Source of the DNA: Trichuris trichiura
Taxonomy: Eukaryota; Nematoda; Enoplea; Trichinellida; Trichuridae
NCBI GenBank assembly: GCA_037903355.1
Contig: JBAJFE010000035.1
Span: 1-64,000, forward strand
Direction of reading: 5' to 3'
DNA length: 64,000 bases
Shown here: in pieces, positions 47,786 to 58,282 of the stretch
Numbering within the stretch: the stretch's first letter is position 1
Layout of the letters: each line of letters opens with the position of its first letter
Notes under the pieces: generated by a model
Seen by the model: only the letters and a program-made list of their open reading frames with translations
Database searches by the model: none
What the model was told of the DNA's origin: nothing
Translations under genes and position numbers: made by a program

Positions 47786-48960
47786 CATACACCGATCGAT
47801 GTTATCAACGTTGGGAGAAAATCAGTTTTTTTCGTGATTTCGAAGCTATGAACTCCCATTATTTGGCCTAACGGATATAGCATCACTTTTTCGAAGTTAT
47901 ATTTGTAAAAGCCGTTGCTGAATAAACATTGCATTGTCTGCGCGTTTTCGAAAGCTACTAGCTTCCTCATACTTGCATGTTTTGACAGTAACAGTCTTGT
48001 TTTTTGAACATCGCGCAACTAACGCAAAACTTTAATTTTAAATTCAGGCCTTTTCGTTATCACTGCTTATCGGACGGACAGAACGTTTAAACTGAAAGTT
48101 TTTAAATAATAAACGACTGAAAAAAAGAACTGTTTCTCCAACAATATAGAATAAAAAACAGCGCCACAACAGTTCTTAGGATGACGTAAAATGTACCTGC
48201 GCATCATGTTTTTAATGCCGACGAACCAGTCAGCAACATGAGAGGTGGTTGTACGCGACAGATTGTTAATTGTGGAGTTACTTTTAGAGCAGTAAACTTT
48301 TACCAATATCAACTAGTCTTGAAAAAAATACATTGCCATATTTTAAGTGTCGGCGATTTCAACCTGCGCAACATTATTTATACTGTCCACTTTTGAAAAT
48401 CAGAGAGACAAGCAGGTGCAAAATGTGCAATCTCGTGATGGCGGAAATGGCTTTTTCACTTCCGGAATGTCAGGAAATGAATATTAGAACGCGTGATCTG
48501 TAAATCAACAGAAAACATTTAAAAAAACGTTTTACGGCAACCTTAAAGTCTTTACAGTCGCTACCATACACCAATCTTCTTAAACTGCTCATAATCTTAA
48601 CCTGTAAACTGTTCATTTCTTAATGCAACTTCGAAAAAAGTTTCGTGTGTTTACACTCATGTGGGTGCTGGTAAAGCTGAAGTCTGGATTATAAAGTTAA
48701 AGAATGCAAATGACAATTGCGGCACGTAAAATGAATGGGGATCGCATCCTTCCAGCCGATTCTGTTATATGGTTCACTTTAGGAATGTAAAGCCAAAGAC
48801 CTCTGAGCCATTTTGGGACCACGTTGATCAAGGAATATCTTTGCTGCGAGTCTGCTCGACAGACGTTGAACACACTAAGGCCAATCACGACGCAATCGTA
48901 CTCCGAAAACAGGCACAGGAAACTAAACGATATTCTGTTAAACAAGGACATTTAGCCACT

Positions 48961-49225
48961 TCATAGCATGGATCTTCTTTCAACTCTTTTGCTTTCCCAG
49001 GTGGTACAGTCATTTGCGGAGGTGCATAGAAATCTCTGTGCCAGCTCCGCTTTCCATACCGAAACTGCAAATAATAAATGGTCTTATTGTCTTCGCTCTA
49101 ACAGTGAACGTTACCGTCCTCAACAATGATAAAGGCAACAGGCGTGGCTTGGCCAATGACGTCAGCATAATGCCATCCACGGACTGATAAGTTGAAAAGT
49201 GGGCATCCGCTTGCCCATCCGTTTG
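48961..49225 (-). CDS. Possible two-exon 3' gene end, unidentified
   Basis: On the minus strand, sequence with CPLFNLSVRGWHYADVIG and ATPVAFIIVED ends at donor GAGGACG^GTAACG (exon edge 49,115). A 50-bp intron follows, then an exon from 49,064 after TTTGCAG reads KAELAQRFLCTSANDCTTWE and stops at 48,961-48,963. The join is phase-consistent, and the second exon frame is also open in the right unit (~57,250-57,310), where an insertion splits the first exon from it. Upstream exons are not resolved and no family is recognised. It lies about 500 bp after the GST stop on the same strand. Confidence 0.35.
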
Positions 49226-49728
49226 CTAAGGCGCTCAAATGAGGATAGAAGCTACCTCGCCGTTCTCAATGCGACAAACCGATATGGAATAGGTAGTAAA
49301 CACAGGAAAATCAGCTGAAGAAGCAAAATTGAATGTAGCCTGCTGATAACAAGCACATAAAGTTACAAAATAAGATATGAGCTGCTCTGTTTGTGCCAGA
49401 CAATATATATCTTTGACTACCAAAACTCTGAAACAGAACTGAACTGCAAAGGACACTTAAGTGATTGTCACATTGGGAGCCAAAGCGGAACGCGGAAATG
49501 AAACTTCAGAAGGTGAACAAGCAAAGTACCTTAGAACCATTTCTCAAAACGTTTATATGTTCGCCAAGCAATTAATAAGCACAAGATATGATACTGAAGG
49601 CCAAAGAATAATTAGGCTTGCGAAAACTAGGAATATCAAAGGCCTAACGAATGAGCCAATCACATATGATAATCATTATATAGGCCCACTTGACTATGAA
49701 GATTGCAACTTTGAAGGAGAATGACGAA

Positions 49729-51750
49729 TTAGGGTCTTCCGTGTCCGGTGAATGGCCTGTTCTTGTATTCGCTCGATTGTAGATAGTGCTTCAGATTGGG
49801 ACGAGAAGCAATGCCATTATGGAAGCTCTTCAAACCGGGAAACTGATCGAGGCTGTGAGGACCCAGAATCAATATATGTTCCAAAAGACAGAAGATAGAA
49901 TAGTCCGCGATGGTTGGCTAAATAATAAGAAAACAATGACAACATCAACTAAGTCAAATCGCACTGACTTTGTTGCCTGCAAAGAACTGCTTCCCTTTGA
50001 TATGCTTTTCAAGCTTTTCCAATTCTCCAGGGATTACTGTTTTAAAGAACTCGTCTTTCTTTTCCTGATTAGAAACATTTTGGAGGTAGTAGCAGCAGAA
50101 TCACATTAAACCGTACGTATTCATGGAATAGCATATTGTTCACCTTCGTCATAACGTCTTTTCCTTGCTCGTACACTTGATCAACCCAATCCATTTCCTC
50201 CGGTGATCCGTACAGGTCTGCAATTTGAACAGAGTGAAAATAATACCTGCTGCGTTTACGTTCCGAGTACAACGAGCTGGTTAGTATTTAAGGGATTCAG
50301 GCCACCCCAGCCGATCAGACGGCGAACCATTTAAGAAACTCATGTGGCAAACCAGCCTTTTAACTTCACCATTAAAGAACGCGGTACATCAGCATAACAC
50401 CTGCAACCTGCCAAGGCTTTTCCTGTACAGTGGGCGTCTTTATAACGCACCTCCGTAGCACTTTGTTTTCTACGACGGCTCATGAATCTTGACAGCTTTT
50501 GCGCTTTCTTCACGTGCTGCCATTAGCAGGCAGCCATTTCCCTCATTATGCATTCTACGGAGCTTTAGTGATTTCTTCCTTCATTCCGACGTTGACTCTT
50601 AGTGATACTGCCATTCTCCATGAGAAAACCCCCGTACCGCAGTAAGTCAAACTAGATGCGGCTTCTTCCACCTCACAAACTTCCTTAAGACCTACTACAT
50701 TCTAACCTACAGACGGTAGCAAATGACTGACGAAATGAAAGATCAAACGCAAATTAGGTAACAGTTGCCTTGATCTCTCTCCCGTAAAGATTTGGTTTTT
50801 GATGAGGTTTATGAAAACTTGTGACCACCGAATGCTGAATTTTTGGACCAAATGATTTGGAACAATGCATTAGTGCAACAGCAACACGAGAATGAAGACG
50901 TAACGCTCTGTGAGCCTGAAAGAAACCGCGCGAGAGAAAAAAAGAACCACGTTCTCTCAAGTAAAAGAAAGAATTCCTTGTGACTTTCACGTTTCTCCGT
51001 TCACGGTGACGAGCGACGTCAAGCGTCGCGGCTAAAGGGAAGAATTGAGCAACCTCATTCAGTATTCAACCAGCCTTTGCGAATTATCAGTGACTTAGCT
51101 ATAACACAGCATGGTTCTATTGATTCAAGGGCGCCAGGCTGGGCTGATGACAAGTTCCACTGTCTACACTCCGTGATAACGAGAAATTGCTTACTCCGCC
51201 TTCACGAGAAAAGCTACGTTAGGAAAAGATGCACATGTACAGTTGGAGACTCCTAAGGGCCTCCTTATTTTCCGGTGTTCCCTTTGAGTCCCCCAGGGCC
51301 CCGTTAAGAACGACTGCGTTACATGCATCACTGCAACGCAATTTGCAGAAATACAACAACACAGATAAGCCAACTTACTGTATCGACGACCTAAGTGACG
51401 CATAATGGCGCCTGACTGAACTATCTGTTTTCCACCATCATAAAGACAAGGAACCTGGCCGAACGCCTGAATGCAGAAACATTGTCAGCAATCAAATATT
51501 ACGGCATTAAAAGGATTCATCCTGAATACTAAAACAAAAGCCACTCGGTTTGACCGCTTACCATTTTGGGTTTCCACTGAGGCCACTCTTCATCGCTAAA
51601 CCCGTGATCATCGAAGTCGATCTGATTATCGCGAAGAGCGACGCGTATCATTTCGCCCAATCCTAATAAAACAAAAATGAACACTGAAAAACGGAAATAG
51701 TCATTCTCACCTTTTACGTCGAAATAAACCAACTTCAGCTGATCAGACAT
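49729..51750 (-). CDS. Pi-class glutathione S-transferase, copy 1 (complete, six exons)
   Basis: Exons on the minus strand: 51,750-51,711; 51,662-51,562; 51,466-51,379; 50,217-50,117; 50,064-49,969; 49,917-49,729. They sum to 615 bp, 204 residues plus TAA, with all five junctions in phase. Introns are 48, 95, 1,161, 52 and 51 bp; the last donor is GTCAGT. The thioredoxin-like N-domain has the catalytic tyrosine Y9 (KLVYFDVKG), the WPQWKPKM segment and the glutathione-binding FGQVPCLYDG (cis-proline P53) and IVQSGAI (Q64, S65). The helical C-domain has RRYNLYGSPEEMDWVDQVYE, PGELEKLEKHI, IADYSIFCLLEHILIL and the FPGLKSF...RPNLKHYLQSSEY end. Motifs match nematode pi-class enzymes, which conjugate glutathione to electrophiles in the cytosol. 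About 85% identical to the copy in the right unit. Confidence 0.95.
50218..51378 (-). other. Intron 3 of GST copy 1
   Basis: 1,161 bp with no coding signal seen. The matching intron in GST copy 2 has grown to 3,302 bp. Confidence 0.75.
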
Positions 51751-53105
51751 GGTTGGACACAAACCAATACAAACTGCGAGCAATCAGGACTACGATAAAA
51801 CGTTCGAATTTAAATGTAGTCAAGGTCAAGAAGGCGACGGTTTGGTTTCTTTCATTATTATCCCTTAAGTCAGGTTGCAAAGCTTCCGTCAAGAATATTA
51901 CCATCAAAATTAGGATCTTGAATGCCTCACTTTATTTTATACGCAACGAATGACAGTACCTTGATTATTTGACGCGCTTCTGCAAATAATAGAGATTTAA
52001 CCAAATGCCCTGTTTAACATAAACAGTATTGTTAATTTCAGAATGGCAGATGCTTCGAGAACATAGTAGTTTTGGACATTTGCCCGTCGAGTGCGAGTAC
52101 ATTTGTGACGAATGAAGTGTTGACGTTTGTTACTTGGGCTTTTGCAGTATGTTAGGAATGAGTATTCTATTTCATTTTTAGCAAAAGAACGCTAACAGAA
52201 GTTAACTGGGTCTATTTCGATTAGACGCCTTGCAAGTACTGTAAGTGAAAATGAAATCAAGTTTCGTTAGCCCAACTAATCGCATCCTGCCTAAGCAACA
52301 ATTATAGTTGATTTTAGATATGCTGGTAGATCGTTTGCAATTACTTGATCTAGCAGAATGTGATTTTAGTTCCGCCTACTACGTTCCTGCGTATCTAAAA
52401 GAAAAGACTCGCAGATTGTTGACGGAAACAAGCGTTATGCTTAGGCTTAGTTTTTCTTTTTTCTTTTTCCTCCTTACTGACGGGTTTGTTTAGTAAACAT
52501 TTTTTGTAAAAACTTTGCGGTTTACAATCCGTTCATTAAAATAACGTTTATTTCATAAACGGTAAGTTGCCAAGCTTTCAGGCCTTAGTCCCACCTAGTC
52601 AGCCAGTGTGGCGAGCACCCAACCGACCTTCCACGACGGCGACGACACCAACAAAGAGCAGCAACGAGCAAACAAACAATGTGTTCCCCGTCTGTATTAA
52701 ACAAACGGACTTTTAGGCTTAAACTTAGCTGAAAGCAGAGTATGCTGCTCTTTCTCTGCAGTGTTTAGAAAATGCTTAATTATAGGAACTGGGGCAACGT
52801 CTGCCGCAGGGTCGTATTCCTAGGTTTGTAGGAAACTAACTCACAAATCTTCGTCTCGAAAGTTTGCCAGAAATGCGTAAATGCAGATCGCACTTTATGA
52901 AAAGATGACCAGGTGACAAGTACACCGTTGAACTATGTCTTAGCTGGTCGATCTATGGCGAAGGAGCACGCGCGCCGAGATAACTTGAGCGTCATGGAAG
53001 ATTCACTGTATACTGGCTGAAAGCATAAATGCCCGGAGACCTTTAATTTATTTTTAATTGATGTTTTTAACTTTTACTGCTTGCTCCGGGCTTTACCTCT
53101 GCCTA
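51751..53105. other. Region upstream of GST copy 1
   Basis: It holds the GST promoter side and the end of the left duplication unit. A short plus-strand frame at ~52,308-52,493 (LVDRLQLLDLAECDFSSAYY) is partly kept in the right unit near 63,010 but broken there by a stop. No gene call is possible. Confidence 0.45.
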
Positions 53106-53551
53106 ATCATCAAAAGAGTTTTGTCTCTTAGCTGCCTCACCGTCTGAGTAATGCAAATCTCTTTCTGGCAAGCCTGCCTTTAACTTGTTGTGCATTTACT
53201 GGACAGCTTGCCAATCACTCCTTTCTTACCCTTATTTAAATCTAATCCAACAAATAGGCCTTATAGTTAACCTAAGTTTTTGTAAGGGCAGAACAAGATG
53301 GCCGGCAAACTTACAACACGATGATCGGGCGCCTCAGAGATAAAATCCGATTAATCTTTGCATCATGATCTCCTTCGTGTCTTCATTATTGTGCCAAGTG
53401 CTTACTGTCTGATGTTCAGCCCTTATTAACGTAATAGGTATTGTGGGGCAAGGGGTACAAGGGGTAAACCGTCTCCGGGGTCCGCGCTGCAATTCCATCT
53501 AAGAAGTGGTTAAACCAAAATAGAATCTAATGCAGGCTGAGTTTCTTTCAG

Positions 53552-53918
53552 AAAATAATATTTCCGTTTCTGGGGCCTCATATTTGGGAAAGGGTGACAC
53601 CATTGTAATGAGATGCGCGATTAGACTAAAAGTCAAAACAAGATAACTACCTTCGTCGATCGTCTGGCATGTCAACAACACGCAGATATCTTTTAAAAAA
53701 ATTATCAGTAAGGTTTTCAGTTCATTGACTTTAAGATTTTTAGTGAAGCGTTCGTTACACGAAGTTTAGAGTACAGCCGTTATGCAACAATAGGGAAAAC
53801 ACTGATAATCAGCGAACTACGGGTACGTGCCGTAAGGCTCCTTGGTTCGGGAATTTACGCATGCGAATGTGAAAATGCGCCAGTATGAACTTTTCAATTC
53901 ACCGCGAAAGGTATGCAG
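53552..53918 (+). pseudogene. Broken copy of the Ig2 exons of the DPR/ZIG-8-like gene
   Basis: Exon-like pieces 53,552-53,707 (156 bp) and 53,770-53,918 (149 bp) have the same lengths and splice edges as 45,641-45,796 and 45,859-46,007. Cysteine and tryptophan positions are kept, but TAA at 53,644-53,646 and TGA at 53,886-53,888 stop the frame, and the conserved aspartate of the DSG-Y-x-C motif is lost. No first Ig domain precedes it, because the duplication began inside the upstream intron. It is a dead fragment and not an alternative exon pair. Confidence 0.9.
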
Positions 53919-54309
53919 GTATCATGCACACCGTATGAAACGAAATCCTTAAATTTTCAGAATGTGAATGGACTTGGACAAGTCGACCTAACATTTCGCA
54001 CACAAATGCGGGTGAACTTCGATACAAAAGTCTTGGGTTAACTAAAATCCATTTTGACCATCTGCATTCATCTATCAAAAACCTTTACGCATAACGCTTG
54101 TAATATATCTTTTGGAATAAAATCTATCTTAGTAACTATCTGAGAAAAACTGCGACTAGTATTCATTCATGTAGTTGTTTTGCTTAATTATGAGTGCTAC
54201 CTTTGGTTAGAAATCATATGCCCATAAATGCGAGTGACCAATGGTTATCGACAAAAACCAGTTCAGCAACGCACACCGTCGACTGTTAAATGAAACTGCT
54301 GCATAAGTC

Positions 54310-54905
54310 ATTTGATTCGGCATTAATGTTTACTCAAGACATGATACGCTTGACTTACAACCGCTATCAAGGGGCAGATATAAGTGATCTACGGACAAAT
54401 ATTATCACACGCCACAATTGCTGCTGACTAAATGGATGACATACAAGAGCACCTAGAAAAAGTAAAGAAACAAGTCATTAACAAATATGGAACAAATGGA
54501 AAATGGTTAGAGGCACACATTACTTGGAACAAACAGGATACAGATACACAAATATGGAGCACAGAAAGAAAAAAATGGATAAAAAACGTAAATTGACGAT
54601 GGAAAAAATTGAAAAATAAATCAATATGTACTAACAAAAAGTTCTACAAGATATGCGGAACAAGGAAAATGGCAGCTGGCAGACACAGAAGAAACCTCCA
54701 ACACAAAACTTTAAAACAATCGTTTTAAACCGTTAAAAACGATTGAAGGTTTATCTCGGTTCGCAAATTACATTCATTTCATGACCGCTGAAGACGGGTC
54801 ACGATTGATCCGAAAGCTCCGGAGATTAACGTTTATTGTACATATAACGGGACATGCACTCCGTAATAAAGACAATTCATTATGGAAACTTAAAGTCCCG
54901 TACCA
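54310..54905 (+). mobile_element. Retroelement-like insertion (right unit only), hammerhead-like core
   Basis: This stretch has no counterpart in the left unit. A lysine-rich frame of 54 codons starts at ATG 54,432 (EHLEKVKKQVINKYGTNGKW, then THITW-like tryptophan-rich text) and stops at ~54,594. Downstream, CGCTGAAGACGGG...GATCCGAAAGCT (54,785-54,822) looks like a CTGANGA/GAAA hammerhead core. CTCCGTAATAAAG and CATTATGGAAACTTA (54,861-54,900) follow. These pieces recur at 57,403 and 57,853. A truncated Penelope-like element is my best guess. Confidence 0.45.
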
Positions 54906-55149
54906 AGACATCATATCTTCAAGTGAATTGAGCAGCATTTGAACCTGCAGATCATTTATCGTATACCTTAGAGTTGAGTAAGCAGCAAGTTACTTGCCTT
55001 TGGTGCGACTGGTGTGACAAGTGCATAGCCGAATTAACGGTTATGTAGTTAGCCAGTCGCAGCTGAACTCTACAAGGCGACAAAAGTAATCAAGGTCGTC
55101 TCTTTCATGGTGCTTTCCTACTTGTAGTCCGCTTGAACATCGGCTTGTC

Positions 55150-55490
55150 TTATAGCAGCTGCAACACCAATGCAAGTGGTCAGCTTCCAGCCAAACTATA
55201 TCCTTAGAGCAAGCGGTTTCAAATGAAGAAGTGGATGCAAAACAAGTTCCGAAGGCATCCTTTCCTCGTGTTTTCAATACGTCAGGCTTCTGTCAGAGCT
55301 CGTCATGGCAACCTTTGCTTTGCTTGAAAAATTTCGGTTCACTTGAACAAGCAAGCAAATGTTTTCTTCTCCGTCCCAGTACTGCTTATTACGTTACAAA
55401 GCAACTCCGGCAGTGCGGAATCTAGAACGCATGAAAGCTGTTATGAAGTTCACGGTTGCTATTGAAACGAATTCTTCCTGGCAGTAAGAT
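55150..55490 (+). pseudogene. Broken copy of the 47,170-47,505 frame
   Basis: It aligns to the left-unit frame but carries a one-base deletion near 55,270 and a TGG-to-TGA change near 55,345. Only fragments of the reading frame remain. Confidence 0.5.
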
Positions 55491-55584
55491 GAGCAGCAGC
55501 TTCTCTTCCTCAAGTGGAATGAACACATGATATATAGAAGCACCGGCAACGTCGAAACACCAGCGCTGAAGAAGTTACCGGTTT

Positions 55585-55767
55585 ATGGGCATTTTTGATA
55601 GTGGTATGCCCGAAGCACTGAAGATACGATATCAGATTCGCCTGAAGACGAACAAAAAAGGAGTGCCCATTCCAGGAATAGGACAGATGATATATGGACG
55701 CACTGTCAGGGACGCGAAGAAGTTAAGACTACAAGCACGGGCTGCATGGGCGTATTCTCGACATTAG
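55585..55767 (+). CDS. 60-residue basic frame, right copy
   Basis: The counterpart of 47,603-47,785, with the same ATG, stop and length. About seven of 60 residues differ, several conservatively (V/I, E/D). The retained frame contrasts with the broken frame just upstream. Function unknown. Confidence 0.4.
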   Translation: MGIFDSGMPEALKIRYQIRLKTNKKGVPIPGIGQMIYGRTVRDAKKLRLQARAAWAYSRH

Positions 55768-56451
55768 CATACACGGATCGATGTTATCAGCTTTGAGAGA
55801 AAATCAGCCTCTTTCGTGATTTCGATGCCATGAACTCCTATTATTTAACTCAATGGATATAGCATCACTTTTTTCAAGTTATATGTGTAAAAGCCGTTGC
55901 TGAATAAACAGTGCAATGTCTGCACCTGTGCATTATCGAAAGCTACTAATTTTTTCAGACTTGCTTATGTTTTCACAGTAGTAGTCTTGTTTCTTGAACA
56001 TTGTGCAACACATAAAACTTCAATTTTAAATTCAGCCGTTTTCGAAAATACTGCTTCACGGACTACTAGCAGACGGACAGTTCGTGTGAACTCAAAATTT
56101 TTGAATAATCAATGATTGAAAAGGATCTATATTCCGAGCAATAAAATAAACAAGTAGTATTACAAGAGTTCTTAGGATGGCGTAGAATATACCTGCACAT
56201 CACGTTTTTCAATGCTGACGAAACAGTCAGCAACATGAGGGGTGATTCTATGCAACGGATTGTTAATTGTACAGTTATTTTTGGAGAAGTAAATCCTTAG
56301 CCGCATCAAGTAGTCCTTTAAAAGTTAAAATATAGTGCCCTATTTTGACCGTAGATTATTTGAACCAGCGCAACATTGCCTATACTGTGCATTTTTGAAA
56401 ATCAGAGAGACCTCATGGTCTCGCGAATGGTTTTTTTGCTACCGGAATGTC

Positions 56452-56700
56452 GGTGCACCACGGTGTCTTGGAAATATCCCCAGCCCGTTTAATTTCCCTT
56501 GCCCCCCCCCCTCATCCTTCTTCCCCACCCTTTCTTTCTCCCCTTCCGCCTCCCCCAGTCCCCTCAACTAGCTGATCTTTTTCAAATAATGCCGTATCTC
56601 ATTTAAAACGACCCAAGTTTCCCGCGGTTTAAAGCACTAGTCCCACATATGAGCATGCCAGCATTCTCTGTGTCATTTTCCGTACAATAATGCTGATACG
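56452..56700. other. Insertion with a polypyrimidine tract (right unit only)
   Basis: Relative to 48,455-48,485 of the left unit, about 250 bp is inserted between two copies of GGAATGTC. Within it, 56,480-56,570 is almost pure C/T, including an 11-C run at ~56,506. Its right end, TTTTCCGTACAATAATG, recurs in the insertion at 57,403-57,535. Confidence 0.7.
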
Positions 56701-57402
56701 GGAATGTCAGAACAAAAATTTTAGAATGCGTTATGTGTAATTGAACAGAAATTATTTGTAGACAAGTTCTTACCACAGATTTAGTGTTCATATTCTCAAG
56801 CATTTGACAATGCCCTTAAAGTGCTGAGGACTTTAACCTGCGAACTATTCATTGCTTACCGTAACTTGGAAAAAACGTTTCGCGGGTTTACACTCTTGTG
56901 GCTGGAGGTAAAGCAGAATAATGGACTATAGAGCTAAAGATTGCAAACTGACAATTGCTGCGCGCAAATGAATAGGGACCGCGTTCTTCAGGCTGTTTCT
57001 GTTTTCGAGTTCATTTAAGGAATGTAAAGCCAAAGACCTCTGCGCCTTTTTGCAACTACGTTTATCAAGCAACATCCTTCCTGCGAGTCTGCTGGACAGT
57101 CGTTGAACGCACTGTGCCCAATCACGACGCAATCGTATTCCCTTAAAAACAAGCATAAGAAACAAAACGATATTCTGTTGAACAAGGTTATTTAGCCCCT
57201 TCATAGCATGGAAGAGCTGAAAGTAGACGAGACGCAATCTCGAATGAATTCTTATTTCAACTCCTTTGCTTTCCCAAGTGGTACAGTCATTTGCAGAGGT
57301 GCATAAAAACCTCTCTGTCAGCTTCGCTTTACATAACGAAACTGCAAATAATAAATGATCATATTGGCTTAGCTTTAACAGTGAACGTAACCGTCCTCAA
57401 CA

Positions 57403-57535
57403 TTTACCTGCGCTGAAGACGGGGACAGGTGATCCCCGAAAGCTTCGCAATTAAACAATTGCTTGAACGGGTAGCTTTTCCGTACAATAATGTTGATACA
57501 CACACCCGTTAAGAGGAGCTATGTTTTCAAAGCAA
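57403..57535 (+). mobile_element. Small insertion flanked by 12-bp direct repeats, hammerhead-like core
   Basis: ACCGTCCTCAAC occurs on both sides (57,391-57,402 and ~57,536-57,547), while the left unit has it once (49,113-49,124), so it looks like a target duplication. Inside, CTGAAGA, then CGGGG/CCCCG able to pair around a 9-nt loop, then GAAAG resembles a hammerhead core. TTTTCCGTACAATAATG lies near the right end. It splits the first exon of the unidentified minus-strand frame from the second. Confidence 0.6.
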
Positions 57536-57854
57536 CCGTCCTCAACAATGATAAAGGCAACAGGCGTGGCTTCGCCAATGACGTCAGCAAAATTCCATCC
57601 ACAGACTGGCAAGTTGAAGAGTGGGCATCCGTTTGCCCATCTGCTTGCTAAGGCGCTCAAATGAGGATAGAAGCTACCTCGCCGTTCTGAATGCGACAAA
57701 CTGGTATGGGATAGCCAGTAAACGCAGAAAAAAGAGCTGAAGAAGCAAGTGGATGTAGCCAGCTGATAACAAGCAAATAAAGTTTCAAAATAAGATATGA
57801 GCTTCGCAGGAGAATGAGCTGCTCTATTTGTGCCAAAAGTCCATATTTTTGACC

Positions 57855-57925
57855 CATAATGCAACCACTTCATTACGGGGTAATTCCCGTCGGGAATTAC
57901 TCCGTAATAAAGTGGTTGCATTATG
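57855..57925. repeat. 71-nt near-perfect hairpin (right unit only)
   Basis: The 35-nt arms (CATAATGCAACCACTT... and its complement) match at 33 of 35 positions with a one-base loop. It sits in an insertion of about 115 bp flanked by CATATTTTTGAC/CATATCTTTGAC. The right arm continues into GAAAAC and CCCGTACGAAG, similar to 54,880-54,905. Confidence 0.88.
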
Positions 57926-58282
57926 AAAACATACGTTCCCGTACGAAGAAACCAAATTTTCATATCTTTGACTTTCAAAAGCCTCAAACCGAACTGAACT
58001 GCAAAGGACATTTGAATGATTGTCAAATTGGGAGCCAAAGCGGAACGCGGAAATAAGAGAAATTTCAGAAGGTGAACACGCAAAAAGCCTTATAACTATT
58101 CCGGAAATCCTTTATATGTTCGTCTAGCAATCGCTAAGGAGAAGATACCAAGGACCAATGAATAATTAGGTTTGCGAAAACTAGGAATACCAAAGCCCTA
58201 ACGAATGAGTCAATCGCATGTGATAATGATTATATAGGCCCAGTTGACTATGAAGATTGCAACTTTAGAGGAGAATAATGAA

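Larger units (their letters stand above)
45210..53105 (+). repeat. Tandem segmental duplication, left unit (~7.9 kb)
   Basis: This unit matches 53,106-63,532 in the same order and direction. Paired landmarks include TTAACTTGTTGTGCATTTAC (45,270/53,180), GGTTATGTAGTTAGCCAGTC (47,057/55,039), GACGTTGACTCTT(A/G)GTGAT (50,588/59,150), GACGACCTAAGTGACGCATA (51,386/62,080) and ACTATTTCGATTAGACGCCT-type text (52,212/62,908). The unit contains the 3' exons of the Ig gene, small unidentified frames and a complete GST gene. Confidence 0.93.

Noticed and set aside
49786..50109. Plus-strand frame of 107 codons, repeated at 58,244-58,663
   Set aside because: It is the antisense of GST exons 5 and 6, which explain its conservation between the two units.
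51529..51783. Single 84-codon minus-strand frame as a gene
   Set aside because: It reads through GST exons 1 and 2 and the 48-bp intron between them. The spliced model restores the known GST motifs.
57451..58083. 210-codon minus-strand frame
   Set aside because: It runs across a hairpin insertion and another insertion that are missing from the left unit, so it is a chance fusion.
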